A stretch of DNA of 64,000 nucleotides from Dyella sp. RRB7 (GTDB lineage Bacteria > Pseudomonadota > Gammaproteobacteria > Xanthomonadales > Rhodanobacteraceae): NCBI RefSeq assembly GCF_022761115.1, contig NZ_JAKWJS010000002.1:310001-374000 (forward strand), written 5' to 3'. The first letter of the stretch is position 1; every line of letters begins with the position of its first letter. Of this stretch, positions 20,338 to 28,581 are shown one piece after another. A model generated the notes under the pieces. The model did no database searches and had not been told where the DNA came from. It saw nothing but the letters and a program-made list of their open reading frames with translations. Made by a program: the position numbers and the translations under genes.

Positions 20338-21128
20338 TGGCTTGCAGTTGCGTCGAGGGCGCGCGCCTGCTCCGAATCCGGGAACTGGCTTTGCAGTCGC
20401 CTGCTGTAGTTGAGAGCAGCATCCCTGTTGCCCAACCGGGATTCAATGTCGTGGCCTAGCTTGAGCGCCGGCGCCGTGGGCTTGCCCAGCGCATCGAAAC
20501 GCTGGATGAAAGCACGCGCGCGGAACGCATCGTTCTGAAGATAAAGCACATTGGCCAGCTGATACAACGCCTCGCCGTTCTGCGGGTCGATCTGGATGGC
20601 CTTGCGGAAGTCCACTTCGGCGCCGGCATAGTCCCGCGTGGTCGACAGGCAGGTGCCGGCATTGGTCCAGGCCATCGCCGGCGTCTGGTAGAACGGGTCG
20701 GCCACGGCCTTCTGGAAGTACGGCATGGCCTCGGCGGCCTTGCCTTCCCGGCACAGGAACCAGCCGAGATTGTTGTTGGTGTCGCCCTTGCCCGGCGCCA
20801 GCTCCACGGCCTTGCGGTAGTGCAGCTCGGCATTGGGCATGTCGTTGATGCGCTCGTACAGCACGGCCATCACGGTGTGCGCGGGCACGTAGTTGGGATC
20901 GAACTGCAACGCCTTGTTGAGCTTCACCAGCGCATCCTGCAGGTCACCGTTGGCCATGTACTGCTGGGCCAGCTCGGTATGGATGCGGGCGCCGTCCTGC
21001 GCCTGCTCGGCCTTGGTCGTGCGCGGGATCTTGGTGGACACGCCGCCGGCGTCGGTGGTCGTGGTGGTGACGCAACCGGCCATCAGCATGGCCAGGCCCG
21101 CGCTCAGCAGGATTCGATCAAGCCGCAT
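20334..21128 (-). CDS. pilF: Type IV pilus biogenesis/stability lipoprotein PilF (PilW)
   Basis: PilF is the outer-membrane pilotin that helps the PilQ secretin assemble. The 264-residue protein has a lipoprotein signal ([19 protein letters not shown], cysteine 19), then a stack of TPR units beginning at about residue 50 ([67 protein letters not shown]). The start ATG 21128 lies inside the end of rlmN (11-base overlap), and the stop overlaps rodZ, a tightly coupled trio. Extending the frame upstream would bury the signal peptide. Confidence 0.92.
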   Translation of the reverse strand: MRLDRILLSAGLAMLMAGCVTTTTTDAGGVSTKIPRTTKAEQAQDGARIHTELAQQYMANGDLQDALVKLNKALQFDPNYVPAHTVMAVLYERINDMPNAELHYRKAVELAPGKGDTNNNLGWFLCREGKAAEAMPYFQKAVADPFYQTPAMAWTNAGTCLSTTRDYAGAEVDFRKAIQIDPQNGEALYQLANVLYLQNDAFRARAFIQRFDALGKPTAPALKLGHDIESRLGNRDAALNYSRRLQSQFPDSEQARALDATASQ

Positions 21129-22254
21129 GACTCGCCCCTTCGTCCAGACGCTTGCGAAATTCGGCCTGGCGACGGGTGCGATCCAATACCTGCCCCTTGA
21201 GCTGGCCACATGCCGCGTCGATGTCGTCGCCGCGGGTACGGCGCAGCATGGTCAGCACGTTGGCGTTGAGCAACTGGGTCTGGAAGGCGCGAATGGTCTC
21301 GGCGTCGGAGCGCTCGAAACGCGTGCCAGGAAAAGGATTGAACGGAATCAGGTTGACCTTGCAGGTAGGCATGCGGCGCATCAGCTTGATCAACTGGCGA
21401 GCATGCTCGGGCTGGTCGTTGACACCCTTCATCAGGGTGTACTCGAAGGTGATCGAGGTGCGCGGCTTGCGATCCAGCCAGCGTTGGCATGAAGCCATCA
21501 GCTCGGCGATCGGGTAGCGCTTGTTGAGCGGCACCAGCTCGGTGCGCAGCTCGTCGTTGGCCGCGTGCAGCGACACGGCCAGCGACACATCGATGGTTTC
21601 CGACAGCTTGTCGATCATCGGCACCAGCCCGGCCGTGGACAGCGTGACGCGCTTGGAGGCCAGGCCGAAGCCCAGGTCATCGCGCATCAGGCTCATTGCC
21701 TTGGTGACGTTGTCGAAGTTCAGCAGCGGCTCGCCCATGCCCATCATCACCACGTTGGTGATGCGACGGTTCTGGTGCGTGACGTTGCCGAGGTGTTTGG
21801 CCGCCACCCACATCTGGCCGATGACTTCGGCGGTGGACAGGTTGCGGTTGAAGCCCTGCGTCGCGGTGGAGCAGAACTGGCAGTTGAGGCCGCAGCCGAC
21901 CTGCGAGGACACGCACAGCGTGCCGCGGGTCGGCTCCGGGATGTACACCGCCTCGATGGCGTTGCCGCCATCCATGCCGAGCAGCCACTTGTGGGTGCCG
22001 TCGGCCGCGCCCTTGTCGAACAGGGTCTTCGGCGGCCCGACATAGCAGGACGCTTCGAGCTTGGCTCGAAGCGCCTTGCCGACGTCGGTCATGTTTTCGA
22101 AGTTGTCTTCCAGGCGGTGGTAGATCCACTTCATCACCTGCTCGGCGCGATACGGCTTCTCGCCGAGCTGCGCAAAGAAATCACGCAGCCCCTGCCGATC
22201 GAAATCGAGCAGGTTGACCTTGTCGGTGATGGTGGGATTTGCCTGATCAGTCAT
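21118..22254 (-). CDS. rlmN: Dual-specificity 23S rRNA/tRNA methyltransferase RlmN
   Basis: RlmN is a radical-SAM enzyme that methylates C2 of A2503 in 23S rRNA and A37 of several tRNAs. The 378-residue protein has the cluster motif CGLNCQFC (CxxxCxxC), the downstream cysteine in [14 protein letters not shown] that acts as methyl carrier, [12 protein letters not shown] for SAM, and the N-terminal [13 protein letters not shown] accessory domain. It lies between ndk and pilF in the order seen across gammaproteobacteria. Confidence 0.96.
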   Translation of the reverse strand: MTDQANPTITDKVNLLDFDRQGLRDFFAQLGEKPYRAEQVMKWIYHRLEDNFENMTDVGKALRAKLEASCYVGPPKTLFDKGAADGTHKWLLGMDGGNAIEAVYIPEPTRGTLCVSSQVGCGLNCQFCSTATQGFNRNLSTAEVIGQMWVAAKHLGNVTHQNRRITNVVMMGMGEPLLNFDNVTKAMSLMRDDLGFGLASKRVTLSTAGLVPMIDKLSETIDVSLAVSLHAANDELRTELVPLNKRYPIAELMASCQRWLDRKPRTSITFEYTLMKGVNDQPEHARQLIKLMRRMPTCKVNLIPFNPFPGTRFERSDAETIRAFQTQLLNANVLTMLRRTRGDDIDAACGQLKGQVLDRTRRQAEFRKRLDEGASHAA

Positions 22255-22328
22255 CTTGAAATATTGCGGCTCAATGCCGCCCTCGTTTTCCTTTCGCCAT
22301 CCGATGGAACGCGGTTTTGGTGAAGAGT

Positions 22329-22376
22329 GCGGCCATGGACGGCCGCTTCTTGACTCTCGCGCTCACGGATGAGCGC
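22329..22376 (-). terminator. Two hairpins between ndk and rlmN
   Basis: Directly after the ndk stop, a perfect 7-base stem (22359-22376, GCGCTCA with its complement, TCCG loop on the minus strand) is followed by a 6-base GCGGCC stem (22329-22346). There is no T-run. They may attenuate read-through from ndk into rlmN or stabilise the ndk message. Confidence 0.45.
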
Positions 22377-22378
22377 GC

Positions 22379-22804
22379 TTACCTGGTAAAGATTTCGGTC
22401 GTCGCGAAGAAGTACGCGATCTCGACCTGCGCCGTGTCGGCGGCGTCCGAACCGTGCACCGCATTGGCGTCGATGGAGTCGGCGAAGTCGGCGCGGATGG
22501 TGCCCGGCGCGGCGTCCTTCGGGTTGGTGGCGCCCATCAGGTCACGATGCTTGAGGATGGCGTTCTCGCCCTCGAGCACCTGGATCATCACCGGACCAGA
22601 GATCATGAACTCGACCAGCGCCTTGAAGAACGGGCGTTCGCGATGCACGGCGTAGAAGCCCTCGGCTTCCTGGCGCGACAGATGCTTCATCTTGGCGGCG
22701 ACGACCTTCAGGCCGGCCTTTTCGAAGCGTGCATAGATTTCGCCGATCACGTTCTTGGCAACTGCGTCGGGCTTGATAATGGAAAGGGTGCGCTCCAGCG
22801 CCAT
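22379..22804 (-). CDS. ndk: Nucleoside diphosphate kinase
   Basis: Ndk transfers the terminal phosphate of ATP to other nucleoside diphosphates through a phosphohistidine. The 141-residue protein has the opening [29 protein letters not shown], the RxLMGATNP block and the active-site histidine in NAVHGSDA (about residue 117). Length matches the bacterial family (140-143). Start is ATG 22804, and it is divergent from the psrA-like regulator. A regulator of Ndk levels, rnk, is encoded far away at 50.6 kb. Confidence 0.97.
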   Translation of the reverse strand: MALERTLSIIKPDAVAKNVIGEIYARFEKAGLKVVAAKMKHLSRQEAEGFYAVHRERPFFKALVEFMISGPVMIQVLEGENAILKHRDLMGATNPKDAAPGTIRADFADSIDANAVHGSDAADTAQVEIAYFFATTEIFTR

Positions 22805-22952
22805 GAGGGTCTGCTCCGGGAAAACGGGTATCTGAATGGGCGGTCCGGTCTATGCCGGCGAAGTTAAGCCAAATCCCGCCGAGATATGCGGATTTAGCTC
22901 ACGAAAGTTTGACAGATTCTAACCCATACGCAAACCGGACGCAGGGGAAAAC

Positions 22953-23008
22953 CCAACGTTCGTTTGACGGGCGCAAATCGACCCGCGTATGCTCAAACGA
23001 TCGTTTGA
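22953..23008 (+). promoter_or_regulatory. Promoter of the psrA-like gene with two PsrA-type operators
   Basis: A perfect 16-base palindrome TCAAACGATCGTTTGA lies at 22993-23008. A near match, CCAACGTTCGTTTG, lies at 22953-22966. Both fit the PsrA consensus of CAAAC and GTTTG separated by four bases (the second with one mismatch). A -35 TTGACG (22964-22969) and a -10 TATGCT (22988-22993, 18-base spacer) are visible. One operator overlaps the -35 and the other begins at the -10 end and covers the expected start point, which predicts strong autorepression. Confidence 0.65.
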
Positions 23009-23031
23009 TTCCTCGCCGAGGCCCACGGACC

Positions 23032-23655
23032 ATGCCAGCATCCCAAGCCGTCCTGCCGACCAAGGAGCGCATCCTGGGCGCCGCGGAGGAGTTGTTTGCC
23101 CGGCATGGCTTCGAAGGTGCCTCCCTACGGCAACTGACAGCCGCCGCCGGGGTCAACCTGGCCGCCGTGAACTACCACTTCGGCTCCAAGGACCGGCTCA
23201 TCGAAGAGGTGTTCCGCCGCCGCCTTGACCAGCTGAACGGTCGCCGCATGGCCGCCCTGCAGGAAGTGTCCGGCCAGCCGGACACCACCATCGAGGGCGT
23301 GCTGGCGGCCTTCATCGTGCCTGCACTGGAGCTTTCCCACGATGGCAGCGGTTCGCTGTTCATGCGCGTGCTGGCCCGGGCCTTCGCCGAACACGACGAC
23401 ACCCTGCGCAGGTTCCTATCGGAAAACTACGGCCACGTGATGCGCCAGTTCACCGCCGAATTCGCCCGCCTGCTGCCCCACCTGAGCAAGGAGGAGCTGT
23501 ACTGGCGGGTGGACCTGGTAACCGGCGCGCTGACCCACGCCATGTCCGGCTTCGGCATGATCCAGCGCAAAAGCGACGTGCCCGAGCAACAGCACCGGGA
23601 GCAGACCGCCCAGCACCTGATCCGCTTCGCTGCCGCAGGCCTCAAGTCACCCTGA
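23032..23655 (+). CDS. psrA: TetR-family transcriptional regulator, PsrA-like
   Basis: PsrA represses fatty-acid degradation genes and is released by long-chain fatty acids or acyl-CoA. The 207-residue protein has a TetR helix-turn-helix (about 12-58): ERILGAAEELFARHGFEGAS, then LTAAAGVNLAAVNYHFGSKD, close to Pseudomonas PsrA. The C-terminal domain is helical. The start ATG 23032 is chosen because homology begins there; the open frame upstream crosses the promoter and operators. It is immediately followed by the fadB-like/fadA genes, the classical PsrA targets. The ligand and regulon are inferred, not shown. Confidence 0.8.
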   Translation: MPASQAVLPTKERILGAAEELFARHGFEGASLRQLTAAAGVNLAAVNYHFGSKDRLIEEVFRRRLDQLNGRRMAALQEVSGQPDTTIEGVLAAFIVPALELSHDGSGSLFMRVLARAFAEHDDTLRRFLSENYGHVMRQFTAEFARLLPHLSKEELYWRVDLVTGALTHAMSGFGMIQRKSDVPEQQHREQTAQHLIRFAAAGLKSP

Positions 23656-23734
23656 ATTCGTTGTCCTTGAACATCCCCCGGCCGGTAACGGCCGCCAGTC
23701 TCACCCTGAAGTGTCTCGCACTACGGAGAAGCCA

Positions 23735-26107
23735 ATGACTGCAACACCACTACGTATCCGCAAGGCCGCGGTACTCGGCGCCGGTGTCATGGGCGCGCAG
23801 ATTGCTGCGCACCTGACCAATGCCGGCGTCGAAACCGTGCTGTTCGACCTTGCCGCCAAGGAAGGTCCCAAGAGCGGCATCGCGCTGAAGGCCATCGCCA
23901 ACCTGCAGAAGCTGTCGCCTGCCCCGCTGGCGGACAAGAACGTCGCCGCGGCGATCATCCCCGCCAACTACGACGAGGACCTGGATCATCTCAAGGACGT
24001 CGACCTGGTGATCGAGGCCATCGCCGAACGGATGGACTGGAAGCTCGACCTGTACAAGAAGATCGCCTCGCACCTGTCACCCACCGCCGTCCTTGCCTCC
24101 AACACCTCGGGCCTGTCGATCAACGGCCTGGCCGAGGCGCTGCCGGAAGAAATGCGCCATCGCTTCAGCGGCGTGCATTTCTTCAACCCGCCGCGCTACA
24201 TGCACCTGGTCGAAGTGATCCCGACCCGGCTCACCAACCAGACCGTGGTGGATGGCCTCGAAGCCTTCCTCACCACCACGCTGGGCAAGGGCGTGGTGAT
24301 CGCCAAGGACACGCCGAACTTCATCGGCAACCGCATCGGCGTGTTTTCGATGCTGGCCACCATGTACCACACCGAGCAGTTCAAGCTGGGCTTCGACACC
24401 GTCGATGCGCTGACCGGCCCGGCCGTGGGCCGCCCCAAGAGTGCGACCTACCGCACCGCCGACGTGGTCGGCCTGGACACCATGGCGCACGTGATCAAGA
24501 CCATGGCCGACACGCTGGCCGATGACCCGTGGCACCCGTACTTCCAGGCGCCGGTGTGGTTGCAGGGCCTGATCGCCAAGGGCGCGCTGGGCCAGAAGAA
24601 CGGCGCGGGCTTCTACCGCAAGGCCGGCAAGGACATCGTCGTGCTCGACGTGGCCAAGCAGGACTACCGCCCGTCCGAGCAGAAGACGTCGGACGAAGTG
24701 TCCGCCATCCTCGCCATCAAGGACCCAGCCGAGAAGTTCGGCAAGCTGCGCGCCTCGACCGATCCGCAGGCGCAGTTCCTGTGGGCTACCTACCGCGACC
24801 TGTTCCACTACGCCGCCTACCACCTGGCCGACATCGCCGACACCGCGCGCGACGTAGATTTCGCCATCCGCTGGGGCTACGGCTGGAAGCTCGGCCCGTT
24901 CGAGACCTGGCAGGCCGCCGGTTGGCAGCAGGTGGCCGGTTGGATCGCCGAGGACATCGCCGCCGGCAAGGCCATGAGCAAGGCGCCGCTGCCGGCGTGG
25001 GTCACCGACGGCCGCAACGGCGTGCACGGCAAGGAAGGCTCCTGGTCCGCCGCGTCGGGCAGCTACAAGCCGCGTTCGCAGCACTCGGTGTACCAGCGCC
25101 AGCTGTTCCCCGATCCGATCCTGGGCGAGAAGTTCGACCAGGGCACCACCGTCTGGGAAAACGACGGCATCCGCCTGTGGACGCTGGGCGACGACGGCGT
25201 GGGCATCATCTCGTTCAAGACCAAGATGAACACGGTCAACGACCAGGTGCTCGACGGTGTGCAGCACGCCATCCGTGTGGCCGAGGAAAAGCTCAAGGCC
25301 GTGGTGATCTGGCAGACCGGCGAGCCGTTCTCGGCGGGCGCCGACCTGAAGGGCGCGCTGGGCCTGTTGCAGGCCGGCAAGTTCGACGACTTCGACAAGA
25401 TGGTCGCCAACTTCCAGCGCACCAGCATGACCATCAAGTACTCGCTGGTGCCGGTGGTGTCGGCCGTGCGCGGCCTCGCCCTGGGCGGCGGCTGCGAATT
25501 CCAGATGCACTCGGCCCGCACCGTGGCCGCGCTGGAAAGCTACATCGGCCTGGTCGAGGCCGGCGTGGGCCTGCTGCCGGCCGGTGGCGGCCTGAAGGAA
25601 CTGGCTGTGCGGGCCGCCAAGGCCAACCCGGAAGATCCGTTCGAGGCACTGAAGAAGGTGTTCGAGACGATCGCCATGGCCAAGGTCTCCGGCAGCGCGA
25701 TGGAAGCCAAGCAGCTGGGCCTGCTGCGCGACAGCGACGTGGTGGTGTTCAACGCCTACGAACTGCTGTACGTGGCCAAGAAGGTGGCGCTGGCGCTGGC
25801 CGAGAGCGGCTATCGCCCGCCGCTGCCGGCACGCACCATCCCGGTGGCCGGCGACGTGGGCACCGCCACGTTCCAGGCCTCGCTGGCCAACCTGCAGGAA
25901 GGCTACTTCGCGTCCCCGCACGATGTGCAGATCGCCACCCGCATCGCCGACACGCTGTGCGGCGGCAAGATCGAGCGCGGTTCGCAGGTCGATGAGGAAT
26001 GGCTGCTGACGCTGGAGCGCAAGCACTTCGTGGAGCTGGCCAAGACCGAGAAGACCCAGGCCCGCATCGCCCACACCATGACCACCGGCAAGCCGCTGAG
26101 GAACTGA
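23735..26107 (+). CDS. Multifunctional 3-hydroxyacyl-CoA dehydrogenase / enoyl-CoA hydratase (FadN domain order)
   Basis: The 790-residue enzyme should hydrate enoyl-CoA and oxidise 3-hydroxyacyl-CoA in beta-oxidation. The dehydrogenase is N-terminal: NAD motif AAVLGAGVMGAQIAAHL, catalytic blocks ASNTSGLS, GVHFFNPPRYMHLVE and NFIGNRIG (to about 400). The hydratase is C-terminal (about 480-700): GEPFSAGADLKGAL, ALGGGCEFQMHS and the acidic residue in GLVEAGVGLLPAGGG. E. coli FadB has the opposite order; this layout and length match B. subtilis FadN. The start ATG 23735 follows GGAGAA. It is downstream of psrA (79 bases) and upstream of fadA, with an inverted repeat between, so an operon of three is likely. 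Confidence 0.9.
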   Translation: MTATPLRIRKAAVLGAGVMGAQIAAHLTNAGVETVLFDLAAKEGPKSGIALKAIANLQKLSPAPLADKNVAAAIIPANYDEDLDHLKDVDLVIEAIAERMDWKLDLYKKIASHLSPTAVLASNTSGLSINGLAEALPEEMRHRFSGVHFFNPPRYMHLVEVIPTRLTNQTVVDGLEAFLTTTLGKGVVIAKDTPNFIGNRIGVFSMLATMYHTEQFKLGFDTVDALTGPAVGRPKSATYRTADVVGLDTMAHVIKTMADTLADDPWHPYFQAPVWLQGLIAKGALGQKNGAGFYRKAGKDIVVLDVAKQDYRPSEQKTSDEVSAILAIKDPAEKFGKLRASTDPQAQFLWATYRDLFHYAAYHLADIADTARDVDFAIRWGYGWKLGPFETWQAAGWQQVAGWIAEDIAAGKAMSKAPLPAWVTDGRNGVHGKEGSWSAASGSYKPRSQHSVYQRQLFPDPILGEKFDQGTTVWENDGIRLWTLGDDGVGIISFKTKMNTVNDQVLDGVQHAIRVAEEKLKAVVIWQTGEPFSAGADLKGALGLLQAGKFDDFDKMVANFQRTSMTIKYSLVPVVSAVRGLALGGGCEFQMHSARTVAALESYIGLVEAGVGLLPAGGGLKELAVRAAKANPEDPFEALKKVFETIAMAKVSGSAMEAKQLGLLRDSDVVVFNAYELLYVAKKVALALAESGYRPPLPARTIPVAGDVGTATFQASLANLQEGYFASPHDVQIATRIADTLCGGKIERGSQVDEEWLLTLERKHFVELAKTEKTQARIAHTMTTGKPLRN

Positions 26108-26118
26108 TCGCTTCAAGG

Positions 26119-26191
26119 CCCGTCATCCCCGCGAAAGCGGGGATCCAGCGACTCAACGGCACTGGATTCCCGCTTTCGCGGGAATGACGGG
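26119..26191. repeat. Inverted-repeat element between fadB-like gene and fadA
   Basis: Two roughly 30-base arms (26119-26148 and 26162-26191) are inverted copies with three mismatches and a 13-base loop. The arm core is CGTCATYCCCGCGAAAGCGG. This motif is a widely dispersed intergenic palindrome in many proteobacterial genomes. The transcript would fold into a long stem between the two fad genes. I see no open frame in it. Confidence 0.75.
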
Positions 26192-26294
26192 CAAACAGCT
26201 GAAGCTCGCTATGGCTCGTCACTCACTGCAATTCGAGTGACGATCAAAAACCACTAGCGTCGCTGCGAACCGCGCGACGTAACGGAGCAAAACC

Positions 26295-27503
26295 ATGACC
26301 AAGCAAGTGCAAGACGCCTACATCGTCGCCGCCACCCGCACGCCGGTCGGCAAGGCGCCGCGCGGCGTGTTCCGCAACACCCGTCCGGACGACATGCTCG
26401 CCCACGTGATCCGCGCCGTGATGGCGCAGGCGCCGGGCATCGATCCGCATCGCATCGAAGACGTCATCGTCGGCTGCGCCATGCCGGAAGCCGAGCAGGG
26501 CATGAACGTCGCCCGCATCGGCGCCCTGCTCGCCGGCCTGCCGTACACCGTGCCGGGCGTCACCATCAACCGCTTCTGCTCGTCGGGCGTGCAGGCCATT
26601 GCCATGGCCGCCGACCGCATCCAGCTGGGCGTCGCCGATCTGATGATCGCCGGCGGCACCGAGAGCATGAGCATGGTGCCGATGATGGGCCACAAGGTGG
26701 CGATGAACCCCGCCATCTTCGCCCACGACGAAGACCGCGCCATCGCCTACGGCATGGGCATCACCGCCGAGAAGGTGGCCGAGCAGTGGAAGGTCACGCG
26801 CGAGCAGCAGGACGCCTTCGCGGTGGAAAGCCATCGTCGCGCCCTCGCCGCCATCGCGGCCGGCGAGTTCAAGGAAGAAATCACCCCGTTCCAGCTCGAC
26901 GACCACTATCCCAACCTCGCCACCCGCGGCATCGTCACCGACAGCCGCCTGATCGACACCGACGAGGGCCCGCGCGCCGGCACCACGCTGGAAGTGCTGG
27001 GCAAGCTGCGCACGGTGTTCCGCAACGACAAGTTCGGCGGCAGCGTGACGGCCGGCAACTCCTCGCAGATGTCCGACGGCGCCGGCGCCCTGCTGCTGGC
27101 CAGCGAGAAGGCCATCAAGGACTTCAACCTCACCCCGATCGCCCGCTACGTCGGCTTCTCCGTCGCCGGCGTGAAGCCGGAGATCATGGGCATCGGCCCG
27201 AAGGAAGCGATTCCCAAGGCGCTCAAGCAGACCGGCATCAAGCAGGACCAGCTGGACTGGATCGAGCTCAACGAAGCCTTCGCCGCGCAGGCGCTGGCGG
27301 TGATCGGCGACCTCGGCCTCGACCCGAGCAAGGTCAACCCGCTGGGCGGCGCCATCGCCCTGGGCCACCCGCTGGGCGCCACCGGTGCCATCCGCGCCGC
27401 CACGCTGATCCACGGCCTGCGTCGCCGCAAGCAGAAGTACGGCATGGTGACCATGTGCATCGGCACCGGCATGGGCGCGGCGGGCGTGTTCGAAGCGCTC
27501 TGA
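26295..27503 (+). CDS. fadA: Acetyl-CoA C-acyltransferase (3-ketoacyl-CoA thiolase)
   Basis: FadA releases acetyl-CoA from 3-ketoacyl-CoA. The 402-residue protein has the nucleophile in TINRFCSSGVQAIAMA (about C94), IAGGTESMSMVPMM, the conserved histidine in ELNEAFAAQALAV, GHPLGATGAIRA and the second catalytic cysteine in MCIGTGMGAAGVFE. All thiolase active-site residues are present. Start ATG 26295 follows CGGAGCAA. It is the thiolase partner of the FadN-order enzyme upstream and is followed by a strong terminator. Confidence 0.95.
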   Translation: MTKQVQDAYIVAATRTPVGKAPRGVFRNTRPDDMLAHVIRAVMAQAPGIDPHRIEDVIVGCAMPEAEQGMNVARIGALLAGLPYTVPGVTINRFCSSGVQAIAMAADRIQLGVADLMIAGGTESMSMVPMMGHKVAMNPAIFAHDEDRAIAYGMGITAEKVAEQWKVTREQQDAFAVESHRRALAAIAAGEFKEEITPFQLDDHYPNLATRGIVTDSRLIDTDEGPRAGTTLEVLGKLRTVFRNDKFGGSVTAGNSSQMSDGAGALLLASEKAIKDFNLTPIARYVGFSVAGVKPEIMGIGPKEAIPKALKQTGIKQDQLDWIELNEAFAAQALAVIGDLGLDPSKVNPLGGAIALGHPLGATGAIRAATLIHGLRRRKQKYGMVTMCIGTGMGAAGVFEAL

Positions 27504-27526
27504 TCGGCCCAGCCAGGCTGCAAGTG

Positions 27527-27559
27527 AAAATGGCGCCGTAGCGATACGGCGCCATTTTT
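27527..27559 (+). terminator. Rho-independent terminator after fadA
   Basis: A perfect 14-base stem (27527-27540 with 27545-27558, AAAATGGCGCCGTA and its complement), a GCGA loop and a run of five T end the fad operon 24 bases after the fadA stop. Confidence 0.9.
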
Positions 27560-27671
27560 CTGTTCCAGCGTTTTTGGCGCCATCGGATTATTCGCTCCAG
27601 CCGCCAGCCTCCTAAGGTCTGCACATCCCGGGCTACCCTCCCGCCCGCATGACCTACGTTAGGAGACTTCC

Positions 27672-28556
27672 ATGTCCCAGGTTTGGCTTATTACCGGCAG
27701 CTCGCGAGGCTTCGGCAAGGCGCTGGCAGAAGCGGTACTTGCCGCCGGCCATTCGTTGATCGCCACCGCGCGCAACCCCGCCCAACTCGCCTCGCTGGCG
27801 GAGCGTTACGGCGACCGCGTGCGCACGGTGGCGCTGGACGTCACCGACGCAAGCGCGGCCCATGCCGCCGTGCAGGCAGCGGTGGATGCGTTCGGCCGGC
27901 TGGACGTGGTGGTCAACAACGCCGGCTACGGCAACCTGGCCACCATCGAGGAAGGCGACGGCGCCGACTTCCGCGCGCAACTTGAAACCAACTTCTTCGG
28001 CGTGGTGAATGTCACCCGCGCCGCCCTGCCCGTGCTGCGCAAGCAGCGAAGCGGCCACGTCATCCAGTTCTCCTCCATCGGCGGACGCATCGGCGTGCCG
28101 GGCCTGGCCGCCTATCAAGGCGCCAAGTGGGCGGTGGAAGGTTTCTCCGAAGTGCTGGCCAAGGAGGTAGCACCGTTCGGCATCCATGTGACGCTGATCG
28201 AGCCAGGCGGTTTTCGCACCGATTGGGCTGGGCCGTCCATGACCATCCATGCACCCGCCGCCGATTCGGAATATGCACCGATCCTCGGCCCGATGATCGG
28301 CATGATGCAGGCCATCGCCGGACACGAGACCGGCGATCCGGCCAAGGCCGCGCAGGCCATTCTCACCCTCGCCAACACGCCCGAGCCCCCGCTGCGCCTG
28401 CTGCTGGGGTCCGACGCCGTGTTCCTCGCCGAGCAGCAAGCCGCGCGCATGGCGGACGAAGATGCGAAGTGGCGTACGCTCAGCCTGTCGACCGACTTCG
28501 ACAGCACGCCGGAGGCCATCGAGGAACGCTTCCGCATGCTGCGATCGCTGGGCTGA
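27672..28556 (+). CDS. Short-chain dehydrogenase/reductase
   Basis: A 294-residue classical SDR oxidoreductase. It has the cofactor motif TGSSRGFG (about 8-15), DVTD, NNAGYG (about 80-85), and the catalytic SSIG...YQGAK triad (S136, Y150, K154, approximate). The Arg/Ser-rich turn and TARNPAQL after strand 2 suggest NADP(H). The C-terminal 50 residues (VFLAEQQAARMADEDAKW) match SDRs annotated as oxidoreductases of unknown substrate. A Shine-Dalgarno TTAGGAGA precedes ATG 27672. The AraC gene starts 25 bases after its stop, so the regulator may control this gene. Confidence 0.88.
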   Translation: MSQVWLITGSSRGFGKALAEAVLAAGHSLIATARNPAQLASLAERYGDRVRTVALDVTDASAAHAAVQAAVDAFGRLDVVVNNAGYGNLATIEEGDGADFRAQLETNFFGVVNVTRAALPVLRKQRSGHVIQFSSIGGRIGVPGLAAYQGAKWAVEGFSEVLAKEVAPFGIHVTLIEPGGFRTDWAGPSMTIHAPAADSEYAPILGPMIGMMQAIAGHETGDPAKAAQAILTLANTPEPPLRLLLGSDAVFLAEQQAARMADEDAKWRTLSLSTDFDSTPEAIEERFRMLRSLG

Positions 28557-28581
28557 AGCATCGGAAAGTGAGCGTATACGC

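Noticed and set aside
24077-26116. Open frame of 679 codons on the minus strand opposite the FadN-order gene
   Set aside because: It is the antisense shadow of a strongly conserved gene; the translation is rich in His, Arg, Gly and Val with no family motif, as expected in GC-rich DNA.
26108-26294. Insertion sequence or transposase between the fad genes
   Set aside because: The inverted repeat has a 13-base loop and no open frame, so it is a non-autonomous palindrome at most.
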